A DNA stretch of 64,000 nt from Halorhabdus sp. CBA1104 (GTDB lineage: Archaea > Halobacteriota > Halobacteria > Halobacteriales > Haloarculaceae), in assembly GCF_009690625.1 (NCBI RefSeq), contig NZ_CP033878.1:1860001-1924000 (forward strand). Direction: 5' to 3'. The position numbers and the translations under genes were made by a program. Shown here piece by piece: positions 8,358-16,812 of the stretch; position 1 is the first letter of the stretch; every line of letters begins with the position of its first letter. Below the pieces are notes generated by a model. It worked only from the letters and a program-made list of their open reading frames with translations. It was not told the origin of the DNA and searched no databases.

Positions 8358-10454
8358 ATGAGTGAGAACATCGATACGGACGATCCGCCACCCGAAGACG
8401 AGGTGGACGAAGAGACGACGGACGCCCAGTCGACGACTGAGCAATCCCCGTCGGACGCGACGGAAACGCCGGCGGAAACACCACCGGCTGAGGGCGACGG
8501 ATCGGACGCGGAGATCGACGAGTTGGGCAGTGGCGTCACGCTCGATGACGAGGACGTGGCCGTCATCGACGACGAGGACGACACCCTCGGCGGGCTCGAT
8601 ATCGAGTCGACCGAAGACATCGAAGTCCCCGACCGGCTGGTCGATCAGGTGATCGGCCAGGATCACGCTCGCGATATCGTCAAGAAGGCGGCCAAACAGC
8701 GCCGTCACGTGATGATGATCGGTTCGCCCGGGACGGGCAAATCGATGCTCGCGAAAGCGATGAGCCAACTCCTTCCAAAGGAGGATCTCCAAGACGTGCT
8801 CGTCTACCACAACCCGGACGACGGCAACGAGCCGAAAGTCCGGACGGTGCCGGCCGGGAAAGGCGAGCAGATCGTCGATGCCCACAAAGAGGAGGCCAAC
8901 AAGCGCAACCAGATGCGCTCGTTCCTGATGTGGATCATCATCGCCATCGTGATGGGCTACTCGCTGCTCATCGCGGGTCAGATCCTGCTTGGCATCCTCG
9001 CAGCCGGCGTCATCTATCTGGCCTTCCGCTATGGGGCCCGGGGCAACGATTCGATGATCCCGAACCTCCTGATCAACAACGCCGACAAGCAGACCGCGCC
9101 CTTCGAGGACGCGACGGGTGCCCACGCCGGCGCACTGCTGGGTGACGTTCGTCACGATCCCTTCCAGTCCGGCGGGATGGAGACCCCCAGCCACGACCGG
9201 GTCGAACCCGGCGAGATCCACAAGGCCAACAAGGGCGTGTTGTTCGTCGACGAGATCAACACGCTCGATATCCGCTCTCAGCAGAAGCTGATGACGGCCA
9301 TCCAGGAGGGTGCGTTCTCGATCACCGGCCAGAGCGAGCGCTCTTCGGGCGCGATGGTCCAGACCGAACCCGTCCCGACGGACTTCATCATGGTCGCGGC
9401 GGGGAACCTCGATGCCATGGAGAACATGCACCCGGCCCTGCGCGACCGGATCAAAGGCTACGGGTACGAGGTCTACATGGACGATACCATCGACGACGAA
9501 CCCGAGATGCGCCGGAAGTACGCCCGCTTTGTCGCCCAGGAGGTCGAGAAAGACGGGCGGCTCCCACACTTCACGAAGGAAGCTGTCGAGGAGGTCATCC
9601 TCGAAGCCAGGCGGCGGGCCGGCCGCAAGGAGCATCTCTCCCTGAAGCTCCGTGACCTGGGTGGACTGGTTCGCGTTGCGGGTGACATCGCCCGCGCCGA
9701 AGACAAGGAGTACACCGAGCGCGATGACGTCCTCCAGGCCAAGCGGCGTTCGCGCTCGATCGAGCAGCAACTGGCGGACAACTACATCGAACGCCGCAAG
9801 GACTACGAACTCACCGTCAACGCTGGGGACGCGGTCGGTCGCGTCAACGGCCTCGCGGTGATGGGCGAAGACAGCGGGATCGTCATGCCCGTCATGGCAG
9901 AAGTCGCCCCGTCTCAGGGGCCTGGCGAGGTGATCGCCACCGGGAAACTCCAAGAGATCGCGATGGAAGCCGTCCAGAACGTCAGCGCGATCATCAAGAA
10001 GTTCTCGGATGAAGACATCTCCGAGAAGGACATCCACATCCAGTTCGTCCAGTCCTACGAGGGCGTCGAGGGTGACTCGGCGTCTGTCACCGTCGCGACG
10101 GCCGTCATCTCGGCCCTGGAAAACATCCCGGTCGAGCAGAACATCGCCATGACCGGCTCGCTGTCGGTCCGAGGCGACGTCTTGCCGGTCGGTGGCGTGA
10201 CCCACAAGATCGAGGCCGCCGCCAAGACCGGCCTGGACAAGGTCATCATCCCCAAAGCCAACGAACAGGACGTGATGATCGAAGACGAATACAAGGACCA
10301 AATCGAGATCATCCCCGTCACACACCTCTCGGAGGTGCTCGAAGTGGCTCTGGCCGGCGAACCCGAGAAGGATTCGCTGGTCGATCGACTCAAGTCGATC
10401 ACCGGCCAGGCCCTAGAGACGAACGTCGGTCGGACGAACCCGAGCCCGCAGTAA
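8358..10454 (+). CDS. lonB: Membrane-anchored ATP-dependent protease LonB
   Basis: This 698-residue archaeal Lon B has an acidic N-terminal tail, then an AAA+ module with Walker A GSPGTGKS at 122-129 and Walker B near GVLFVDEIN. Two hydrophobic helices at about 188-225 are inserted between them and anchor the hexamer to the membrane. The C-terminal protease domain has the catalytic Ser574 (EGDSAS) and Lys617 (THKIEAA), the usual 43 residues apart. LonB is the main membrane proteostasis enzyme of haloarchaea and degrades, among others, phytoene synthase, so it controls carotenoid levels. The downstream CPBP protease starts 3 nt after the stop, so the two are probably cotranscribed. Confidence 0.97.
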   Translation: MSENIDTDDPPPEDEVDEETTDAQSTTEQSPSDATETPAETPPAEGDGSDAEIDELGSGVTLDDEDVAVIDDEDDTLGGLDIESTEDIEVPDRLVDQVIGQDHARDIVKKAAKQRRHVMMIGSPGTGKSMLAKAMSQLLPKEDLQDVLVYHNPDDGNEPKVRTVPAGKGEQIVDAHKEEANKRNQMRSFLMWIIIAIVMGYSLLIAGQILLGILAAGVIYLAFRYGARGNDSMIPNLLINNADKQTAPFEDATGAHAGALLGDVRHDPFQSGGMETPSHDRVEPGEIHKANKGVLFVDEINTLDIRSQQKLMTAIQEGAFSITGQSERSSGAMVQTEPVPTDFIMVAAGNLDAMENMHPALRDRIKGYGYEVYMDDTIDDEPEMRRKYARFVAQEVEKDGRLPHFTKEAVEEVILEARRRAGRKEHLSLKLRDLGGLVRVAGDIARAEDKEYTERDDVLQAKRRSRSIEQQLADNYIERRKDYELTVNAGDAVGRVNGLAVMGEDSGIVMPVMAEVAPSQGPGEVIATGKLQEIAMEAVQNVSAIIKKFSDEDISEKDIHIQFVQSYEGVEGDSASVTVATAVISALENIPVEQNIAMTGSLSVRGDVLPVGGVTHKIEAAAKTGLDKVIIPKANEQDVMIEDEYKDQIEIIPVTHLSEVLEVALAGEPEKDSLVDRLKSITGQALETNVGRTNPSPQ

Positions 10455-10457
10455 CCC

Positions 10458-11186
10458 GTGCTCCGGTGGGCCGGCTTCGTCGGCCTCAGTTGGCTCCTTA
10501 TCGCACTCGTTTTCGTGTTGACTCGACACACACAGCGCGTCGTCGCGGCTGCAACTGATGAGCCGGATTCGACTGACGAGATGGCACGCTCACTGTCGAC
10601 ACCGGCAGTGCTCGCGAACGTCGCACTCACACAAGCCCTGCTGGCCGGTGTCGTGTTGGCTGGTGTCTGGTACGTTGCCGTCCCGGCTTCCGTCCTCGGG
10701 CTCGCGAAGATACCGCCGTCCGTCTCGACGGTTCTCATCGGGGTCGCGTTCGGGACCGTCCTCTGGCTGGCCAGCGAAACAGCCACGACGCTCAGTACGG
10801 CCCTGGGAGTCGAGCCGGACGAACGACTCCGAGGCCTCCTTGCGCCAGCAACCGCCGGCGGATGGCTTGCCGTCCTCGTGGTCGTGCTCCCGCTCGTGGC
10901 CATCAGCGAGGAACTGTTGTTCCGGGCCGGCGCGATCGGCGCCTCGGCGGCAGGGCTTGGCCTCTCGCCGTGGGTGCTTGCCGTCCCCGCCTCGATCGCG
11001 TTCGGGTGCTGTCACGCCATCCAAGGCCGGACTGGCGTCGTCGTCACCGGCGGTCTCGGGTTCGTCCTGGCTTCTGGGTACGTTATCACTGACAATCTGG
11101 TTGTCGTGATCGTCGCCCACTACGTCCTCGATGGGATCGAATTGCTCGTCCACGAGTGGCTCGACAGTACGGCGTCTGTGGATTGA
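10458..11186 (+). CDS. CPBP-family intramembrane metalloprotease
   Basis: This 242-residue polytopic membrane protein has about six helices. The conserved glutamates E151/E152 sit in EELLFRAG (residues 151-158), and the second motif FGCCHAIQG (about 182-190) supplies His186. Together these form the CPBP (Abi/Rce1-type) metalloprotease site. The family includes CAAX prenyl proteases and bacteriocin-immunity proteins, and haloarchaeal substrates are unknown. It starts at GTG only 3 nt after lonB, so it is very likely translationally or transcriptionally coupled to the protease. A role in membrane protein turnover is inference. Confidence 0.88.
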   Translation: MLRWAGFVGLSWLLIALVFVLTRHTQRVVAAATDEPDSTDEMARSLSTPAVLANVALTQALLAGVVLAGVWYVAVPASVLGLAKIPPSVSTVLIGVAFGTVLWLASETATTLSTALGVEPDERLRGLLAPATAGGWLAVLVVVLPLVAISEELLFRAGAIGASAAGLGLSPWVLAVPASIAFGCCHAIQGRTGVVVTGGLGFVLASGYVITDNLVVVIVAHYVLDGIELLVHEWLDSTASVD

Positions 11187-11192
11187 TCGGGC

Positions 11193-11657
11193 CTAGGTGA
11201 GCCCTTCGATGACGCGAAGTTGCTGCTCGACGGGTGGTGGCGCGGTACTCGGACCGTCCCTGACGCGATGATCCGGCACGAGCAACGGCACCGGGTTTTC
11301 GGCGAGAGCCGTTCTGACGACGCCGCGGGCGTCGTCGCTGTCCGGGTCCAGTCCGGGTGTCATCCGTGCCAGTGCTTCGACGGTGATCGTCTCGCCGTAG
11401 GGCACGTCACGAACGCGTTCGAGGACATCTCGCTGCTCAGTCGCCATCGTCAGTGCGACCTCGATATCCCGAAAGGAGACGGCCTCACCGTCCAGATAGG
11501 CGTCGATCTGGTCGAGTACGTCGTGGGCTTGGTCGGCATCCGGCGGCGGGTCCATCGGAAACGAGAGGGAAATGACGCGGCCACTCGCGATCCCTACCTG
11601 CACGGCTCGGTCCAGAGCGGGGACGTCCCGGGCATAGATGCCAGCAGTCTCGTCCAT
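11193..11657 (-). CDS. MGMT-fold (alkyltransferase-like) protein lacking the acceptor cysteine
   Basis: This 154-residue protein is homologous to the C-terminal DNA-binding domain of O6-methylguanine-DNA methyltransferase. It has PYGETITVEALARM (helix-turn-helix region), RGVVRTALAENPVPLLVP (Arg-finger region) and then DHRV where active enzymes have PCHRV. The codon is GAT, so residue 129 is Asp and the alkyl acceptor is absent. Alkyltransferase-like proteins usually have Trp at this position. The protein may bind damaged DNA and flag it for repair, or it may have lost the function. The start at 11655-11657 was chosen because the upstream frame is low-complexity. It converges on the CPBP gene, with a 6-nt gap. 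Confidence 0.85.
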   Translation of the reverse strand: MDETAGIYARDVPALDRAVQVGIASGRVISLSFPMDPPPDADQAHDVLDQIDAYLDGEAVSFRDIEVALTMATEQRDVLERVRDVPYGETITVEALARMTPGLDPDSDDARGVVRTALAENPVPLLVPDHRVRDGPSTAPPPVEQQLRVIEGLT

Positions 11658-11736
11658 ACCGGTGGGTTCGGCTGATCGGGACTTCAAGATTCGTGTGGGC
11701 TGGCCCGTCGTCGTCGGTTGTGGGTCACAATGGGGT

Positions 11737-13608
11737 TCAGTCGCCGGCCCCGTCGTCGATAGCATCCGGACGGACGCCCGTCTTTCGAGCGAGTTCGCTA
11801 AGTCTGTGGTTGTCAACGAGCGTCACACCGTGTGTCATGGCGGCGTCGAACGCAGCGGGATCGATCGGGTCAGTCGTCACCAGAATCGCCGAGTGATCCC
11901 CCTCGCGACGGTTTCGCTGGGCGATCAGTGCCTCGACTCTCTCAGCCGTCACCGGGACGCCCCGACGACGGACCCACAACAGGAGTGTGGGGTCGTCTCT
12001 GGATCGAGTTGCGATCGCGTCGGGTCCGGCTTCCTCGAGCAAGTCGACGGTCCAGCCCAGTTCCTGCCAGATGCGCCCCACTGCCGCTGTTGTACCGTCG
12101 TCGTCGAGTGTCTGGAGACGACGGACGGACTGGCGCTGGTTCGTGTCGATGTTGTCGGCTGTGCCCGCCTCGAATGCCTGTCGGGCTGGCGCCGAGTCGT
12201 GGCGTCCGACGTCCCCGACCGAGGTGTCGGTACACTCCAGTGTCGGGGCTGTGATGGGCTCGTCGGGCACCGCCGAGGCACTGTCCGTGTCGTCGTCCCC
12301 ATGCTTTTGACGCGCTATCGCCTCGATTTGGGACCGGATATCGGTACGCCGCTCGTGAAGGGCGTCGCGATCTTCAGGTGTGAATTCCGCTGCCGTGGCG
12401 AGGGCTCGGTCGATCGATTCGCGTGCATCGTCGTAAGCCGACAGCGCTGCATCGAGTTGGCCGTCGTCCCGAAGTCGCTGGGCCTCCTGGGAGCGTCGCT
12501 CCGCGGCACGCTGCTGGGCGACGACCAGCCCCTCGACGACTGTCGCCAAGCGGTCACGGAGGAGCGATCGCTCGCCAGCGAATCGGTCGTCTGCTCGTCC
12601 CCAGTCCAGTTGGACCAGCGCGCGAAACCGCTCGAATGCGTCCCGCCAGTGGTCGACGGCTGCCAGTGGATCGGCAGCTCGCTCGGCCGCTCGCTGGGCG
12701 GCGATCGCACGGGACAACGGGGACACACTGAGCCGGTCGAGATCGTCGTCGATTGCCGTCACGTGCTGTCGAACGCTGGCAGCCATCACCGAGGAAAGAT
12801 CCTCGCGACTGCGAAGGGACTGGAACGTCGCTCTGGCACGCTCGAAGTACTCGGCGGCTCGTTCGTAGCGTTCCTGCCGCCAGTGATTCTCGGCCCGAGT
12901 GCGAAACGACCGGGCGCGAGCAAGCGACAACCGCCGGCGTTCGTCACGGCGGCGTGACTCGAGGCGTGCCAGCCGGCCGTTCATCCCGCTTGCTGGGGCG
13001 TCGTAGGCGGCCGCCGTCTGGCCGGCTTCGGTTAGTGAGCTCTCGGCCCGGTCGAGTGCCCGCCGTGTGGCCTCGAACGCGCCGGTCGTCCGGTTGCGGG
13101 CAGCCTCCGCCAGGGCTGTCCGGGTCTCAGAGAGGAGTCGGTCGAACCGGATCCAGGCCTGGGCACCCTCACGAACCCGCCGTGCGACGAGTTCGGCGTC
13201 GATTCCTACAGGGAACCACGTCCAGTGTTCGGTCTCCCCACTCCAGCACTGGACGGCGACGTGTCCCCCACCCCGCTCGACGGTGACGTGTTCGATTGTA
13301 TCGAGTGCCACATCGTGGATCTGATCGCTGTCATCCACTGTTGCACCGCCGACTGCCATCACGATGCGGCGGCCGGTGATCGCGACGAGCGCCCGATAGC
13401 CAGACCCAGGAGAGTAGGTCGTCTCTGTCCGCCCGCGTTCGTAGACGATCCCACGGTCGCCACTCGGGAACACCACCCGCGGCTGCTCGGCCAGCCCGAA
13501 GTGGGCTTCGAGCGGTCGGTCGGCGAGATACCCCTCCCCGAACAGCCCCCCGCGACCGGTCTCCGTCAGGAGTCGCTCGTCGACGACCTCACGGTCGTCG
13601 GATTGCAT
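11737..13608 (-). CDS. PH-like / helical-repeat / Mrr-like nuclease-fold protein
   Basis: This acidic protein has 623 residues. Residues ~30-150 look like a PH/GRAM-type beta domain (VVFPSGDRGIVYERG... YRALVAITGRRIVMAVGG). Residues ~150-450 are Arg/Ala/Glu-rich helices with TPR-like segments (ERAAEYFERARATFQSL, ALSAYDDARESIDRAL). Residues ~510-623 resemble the Mrr/restriction-endonuclease fold: GRIWQELGWTVDLLEEAGPDAIATR, then LLLWVRRRGVPVTAERVEAL. In active Mrr proteins the second segment carries (Q/E)xK; here it reads WVR, so catalysis may be lost. It could be a DNA- or lipid-linked surveillance protein. The ATG at 13606-13608 (MQSDDRE) is preferred. No methylase or other defence gene is adjacent. 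Confidence 0.7.
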   Translation of the reverse strand: MQSDDREVVDERLLTETGRGGLFGEGYLADRPLEAHFGLAEQPRVVFPSGDRGIVYERGRTETTYSPGSGYRALVAITGRRIVMAVGGATVDDSDQIHDVALDTIEHVTVERGGGHVAVQCWSGETEHWTWFPVGIDAELVARRVREGAQAWIRFDRLLSETRTALAEAARNRTTGAFEATRRALDRAESSLTEAGQTAAAYDAPASGMNGRLARLESRRRDERRRLSLARARSFRTRAENHWRQERYERAAEYFERARATFQSLRSREDLSSVMAASVRQHVTAIDDDLDRLSVSPLSRAIAAQRAAERAADPLAAVDHWRDAFERFRALVQLDWGRADDRFAGERSLLRDRLATVVEGLVVAQQRAAERRSQEAQRLRDDGQLDAALSAYDDARESIDRALATAAEFTPEDRDALHERRTDIRSQIEAIARQKHGDDDTDSASAVPDEPITAPTLECTDTSVGDVGRHDSAPARQAFEAGTADNIDTNQRQSVRRLQTLDDDGTTAAVGRIWQELGWTVDLLEEAGPDAIATRSRDDPTLLLWVRRRGVPVTAERVEALIAQRNRREGDHSAILVTTDPIDPAAFDAAMTHGVTLVDNHRLSELARKTGVRPDAIDDGAGD

Positions 13609-13936
13609 ACCCCTTCGTTCGGACGAGACACCTATTGTTTTTCGGTTGACGCGTCGATACGAGCCCGGCAATCAGGCGTGTCGGCCTGCCGGCGGACGTC
13701 CGTCTGACAGGCATTTACGTATCCGTCGAGGAAAGACTGGATCGATGCCACGGCTCGTCCTTTCGCTGCCGACTGAACTCGGTGCCGGGACGGACACCCG
13801 CCCCGACCGTTCGAGGCGGTCCGATCCGGTGTCGAGTCACCACTCGATCGATCGGCCCAACGGAGACGACGCCACGGAACAGCCCCGTATCGAACAGTGG
13901 CTGGCTTGCTGGGCCGATTGAGCGAGTCTCGATCGA
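13609..13936. other. Intergenic stretch with one doubtful micro-ORF
   Basis: These 328 nt lie between two minus-strand genes. A 58-codon plus-strand frame at 13745-13921 (MPRLVLSLPTELGAG...QWLACWAD) is open, but its Arg/Ser/Pro-rich middle and lack of recognisable homology make it doubtful. A short AT-rich run (TATTGTTTTTC, about 13632-13642) lies upstream of the PH/Mrr gene and may be its promoter. Nothing else was recognised. Confidence 0.4.
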
Positions 13937-15085
13937 TCAGTTCTCGGTCATCCGAGCGGCGATCCGCTGGGCACCGATCGTCGCCGCCAGATTCGGCTCG
14001 TCGGGTGCGATGGCTTCGACGTCACGATTGAGGGCGTCGCTGAGACGGTCTTCGAACTCCTCGACGATGCCGGGGATACAGGCCATCCCGCCAGTGAGGA
14101 CGATCGGCTGGTCTAAGGCGAGCTGATAGACCTTCATGTGATCGTTGGCGAGTTCGGCCAGGAAGGTGTTGGCAAATTCCTCGACGGCCTCATCGAGGTA
14201 GGCGTCACAGGCGTCCATAACCGATCGCTCGATCGTGAACTCGTGGGCACCGCCGCCGGGCTGCTGGATGACGTCCGTAAACGGCTCGAAGTTGTTGAAA
14301 TCGGCGTGCTGTTCTTTGTATTCCCGAGCCGTCTGGGCGTCGATGTTGACCCGCCCCTGGGTCTCGCTCTCGACGTTCGTGGCGATCCGTCGATCGACTT
14401 CGTTCCCGGTGACTGAGCCGGTCGTAAAGGGCGTGAGTTGTTCGCCACGGCGGTAGGCAGAGGCTTCCAAGTTCGTCGAGCCCATGTTGACCGCGAGGAA
14501 GATCTCGTTGATCGCTTCGAGCCCATCACCGAAGGCGGGAATCGCGCCACACAGCGATTCGGGGTAGCTCTGGATGAAGTGCTCGCCGATACCGCTGCCC
14601 TCGACGACCGACTGGAGATTGGACAGGCCGCGCTCGTTGTCGATCGTCGGGATGGCGTAGACGACACCGCTGTTTGCCGGGATGTCGTTGGCCTCGATGA
14701 CCGAGGTGAAGAACCGCTCGGTCAGTTCGGCACCGCGTTCGTCTTCCGGGAGGCCAGAGCGAAGCATGAACTGAACGCGATCGGGGTACTGTTGGGCGGC
14801 TTCCGCTCCGTAGAGCACCTGTTCTTCGCCACTAATGGGGTCGTCGTAGGTCGCCAGACAGGTCAGCGTCTGGGTGGTGTCCAGGCCACCTTCGCGGTCG
14901 GGTTTCGCGAGGACCGTCCGCGTACTCCCGAGTTTGACGCCGACTGGAACCGGCTGCTCGTCCGGCGTCGATTCCGCTGCATCTGCCGTCGAATCCTCGA
15001 CAGTATCCTCGTCTGTGTCCGGTTGTGGCTCTTCTTCGTCCTCCTGTTCGGCTGGTTCGTCTGTTTCGGCATCCTCGACACTCAT
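13937..15085 (-). CDS. Actin/MreB-superfamily protein (salactin-like)
   Basis: This 382-residue actin/Hsp70-fold protein has a disordered acidic N-terminal tail of about 45 residues. Phosphate-1 loop is VGVKLGST (48-55), phosphate-2 loop is AVNMGSTNLEA (about 198-208) and the adenosine motif is VLTGGMACIPG (319-329). Its closest known relative by pattern is salactin, the dynamically unstable haloarchaeal actin that grows from cell poles. In canonical actins the two phosphate loops begin with Asp; here they have Lys51 and Asn200, which is notable. A TATA-like TTATATAC about 28 nt upstream suggests a leaderless message. It lies beside a FlaD/E-domain gene and a ParA-CheW pair. A filament role in cell organisation is inferred. 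Confidence 0.85.
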   Translation of the reverse strand: MSVEDAETDEPAEQEDEEEPQPDTDEDTVEDSTADAAESTPDEQPVPVGVKLGSTRTVLAKPDREGGLDTTQTLTCLATYDDPISGEEQVLYGAEAAQQYPDRVQFMLRSGLPEDERGAELTERFFTSVIEANDIPANSGVVYAIPTIDNERGLSNLQSVVEGSGIGEHFIQSYPESLCGAIPAFGDGLEAINEIFLAVNMGSTNLEASAYRRGEQLTPFTTGSVTGNEVDRRIATNVESETQGRVNIDAQTAREYKEQHADFNNFEPFTDVIQQPGGGAHEFTIERSVMDACDAYLDEAVEEFANTFLAELANDHMKVYQLALDQPIVLTGGMACIPGIVEEFEDRLSDALNRDVEAIAPDEPNLAATIGAQRIAARMTEN

Positions 15086-15109
15086 ACGATGGGCGATTGT
15101 CCCCGCGAC

Positions 15110-15118
15110 AGTATATAA
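15110..15118 (-). promoter_or_regulatory. TATA box of the actin-like gene
   Basis: On the minus strand GTTATATAC lies about 28 nt upstream of the ATG at 15085. This is the spacing expected for a leaderless haloarchaeal transcript. Confidence 0.6.
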
Positions 15119-15198
15119 CTACGTGTCGAAAAATCAGCGCTGATACCGACGGACGGAGGCGGCCCGTCGGGGGAGAGAGTCAGAAGCGAGTCAGTCAC

Positions 15199-15705
15199 TC
15201 ACTGCATCGAGGTGAGTTTGGCGATGTGGACCAGGCTCAGCAGGTGGTCGTCGATCGACAACTCCGAGTGGTCGCTGCCCGTCCCCTCGAGACCGAGCAA
15301 GTAGTCTTCGAGGTCGTCGCTGACGTCCTCGGTGATCCAGCCGACTTGGGCGTAGTAGTCGACGGCCTCGTTGGCCCCCCGAAAGCCAGCTTTCTCCAAC
15401 AGGAACGAGAGCCATTCGAAGACGATCAATTCGCCGGCGTAACTCTCGGGCAGTCCGTGCAGATACGGCTTCTCCAGTTCGCCCCCGACCATACTCTCTA
15501 AGGGCAACAGTTGGCGGTACAGTTGAGACCGGTAATCCCCATCACCGAGGACATCGCCGCCGAGTCCGCCACCGCCGGTGTCGAAGCCGGGCGTCGGGGC
15601 CTCTTCCTCGACATCTTCGTCGCCGACCGGGATCGTGGCCCCGCCGCGCTCACGGGCCATCTTCCGGAGTTCGTCGAGGTCGTAATCCTTCGGGTTGATC
15701 GTCAT
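15199..15705 (-). CDS. Stand-alone FlaD/FlaE (ArlD/E)-domain protein
   Basis: This 168-residue protein is acidic and Gly-rich at the N-terminus. Residues ~78-139 match the archaeal FlaD/E domain. The landmarks are YLHGLPESYAGELIVFEWLSFLLEKAG, then EAVDYYAQVGWI and EDYLLGLEG. In archaella, FlaC/D/E link the motor to the chemotaxis adaptor CheF. This copy is outside any arl operon and lacks the long coiled coil of ArlD, so it may be a free adaptor. It sits between the actin homologue and ParA-CheW. Upstream, TAACAGAGAGT occurs twice 27 bp apart (see findings). Confidence 0.82.
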   Translation of the reverse strand: MTINPKDYDLDELRKMARERGGATIPVGDEDVEEEAPTPGFDTGGGGLGGDVLGDGDYRSQLYRQLLPLESMVGGELEKPYLHGLPESYAGELIVFEWLSFLLEKAGFRGANEAVDYYAQVGWITEDVSDDLEDYLLGLEGTGSDHSELSIDDHLLSLVHIAKLTSMQ

Positions 15706-15706
15706 G

Positions 15707-15744
15707 ACTCTCTGTTACCGATACCTACAGGCTACTCTCTGTTA
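15707..15744 (-). promoter_or_regulatory. Direct repeat TAACAGAGAGT x2 before the FlaD/E-domain gene
   Basis: On the minus strand TAACAGAGAGT occurs at 15734-15744 and again at 15707-15717, exactly 27 bp apart. The second copy abuts the start codon. The distal copy begins with a TATA-like TTTAACAG. The pair could be promoter plus operator. A perfect 10-bp palindrome CGTACGTACG lies further upstream at 15761-15770. Confidence 0.4.
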
Positions 15745-15900
15745 AAGGTTGCAGTCACGTCGTACGTACGTCTGACAGGCCGAAGTCCGGGATTTCGCCA
15801 CTAGCGCGGTTGGTGATCGCCGCCCGTCGGTGATTTCAGGATTTGATACCCGCGAGCGTATTTTTATGTGGTGTCGAACCTGAACGTTGAACAACTGACA

Positions 15901-16812
15901 ATGCCCAGCCAGACATCGGCCCGGACGCCAACCGTCTGCGTGACCAACGCAAAGGGCGGAACGGGCAAGACAACCATCGCGATCAACGTCGCCGGGGCAC
16001 TCAACGAGCGCGGTCACGACGTCCTGTTCGTGGATATCGATCCACAGGGTAACGCTACCGAAGGGCTCGGACTGCTCGATGCCTACGACGCCGAACCGCC
16101 GACGCTGTTCGACGTCCTGACCGACCACGCGGTACGGACCTCGGTCGAGGAGTTGATCGTCGAACACGAAGAGATGGACGTGTTGCCGAGTTCGATCGAT
16201 CTCCTTCAGGCCGAACACGAACTGACGATCGCCGACCTCCTCGCGTGGGCCAAGACCGACGACTCGGTGGCAGTCGACCCAGCCGCCCTCTCTCAGATGG
16301 CGATCAATATCACGCCCGAGGCGATCACCGGCGGGCACGCCCTCGATGCCCTCGATGAGACACTGGCGCAAGTCGAGACGGAATACGATTACGTCATCAT
16401 CGATTCGCCGCCGTTCTACGGGAAGCTGACCGACACGGCGATTTACGCCGCCCAGAACGTGCTCGTACCGGCACTCACGGAGGCGACGTCCGAGCGAGCG
16501 ATCGAGTTGCTCATCGACCAGATCGCCGCCCTGGAGGGACAGGTCGACATCACTGTCGATACCGTTGGCGTCGTCGCCAATCGGGTCGAACAGACCAACG
16601 AAGACGCGACGATGCTATCGTGGCTCAACGAAGTGTTCGAGGACTACCCGCTCTGGGAAGTGCGAAAGCGCGTCGCCCTCCAGCGCGCGTTCTCGGCCGG
16701 CACATCTATCTTCGCCTACGAACAACAGGTAGACATGGAAGACGTGTTTCTGGATATCGCCAAACAGTTCGAGACACACTTTGAACGGGAGCCCCAGGAG
16801 GTGACAGCATGA
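15901..16812 (+). CDS. ParA/MinD-family ATPase
   Basis: This 303-residue deviant-Walker ATPase has KGGTGKTT at residues 18-25 (signature lysine plus P-loop), FVDIDPQGN at about 44-52 and VIIDSPPFYGKLTD for the Walker B/switch region. Such proteins position plasmids, chromosomes, chemosensory arrays or archaella by forming gradients on DNA or membrane. The next gene encodes CheW and overlaps by 4 nt (ATGA), so the pair is translationally coupled. That suggests cargo related to chemotaxis. The ATG at 15901 was selected; a TATA-like TATTTTTATG ends about 33 nt before it. No ParB or CRISPR/plasmid gene is nearby. Confidence 0.92.
   Translation: MPSQTSARTPTVCVTNAKGGTGKTTIAINVAGALNERGHDVLFVDIDPQGNATEGLGLLDAYDAEPPTLFDVLTDHAVRTSVEELIVEHEEMDVLPSSIDLLQAEHELTIADLLAWAKTDDSVAVDPAALSQMAINITPEAITGGHALDALDETLAQVETEYDYVIIDSPPFYGKLTDTAIYAAQNVLVPALTEATSERAIELLIDQIAALEGQVDITVDTVGVVANRVEQTNEDATMLSWLNEVFEDYPLWEVRKRVALQRAFSAGTSIFAYEQQVDMEDVFLDIAKQFETHFEREPQEVTA

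Noticed and set aside
8301-10325. 674-codon open frame antisense to lonB
   Set aside because: Arises from GC-rich codon structure. The product is low-complexity (Asp/Val/Gly/Leu-rich), and lonB on the other strand carries all the protease motifs.
13745-13921. 58-codon plus-strand frame MPRLVLSLPTELG
   Set aside because: No homology, Arg/Ser/Pro-rich middle and no promoter-like sequence. Kept only as a remark in the intergenic entry.
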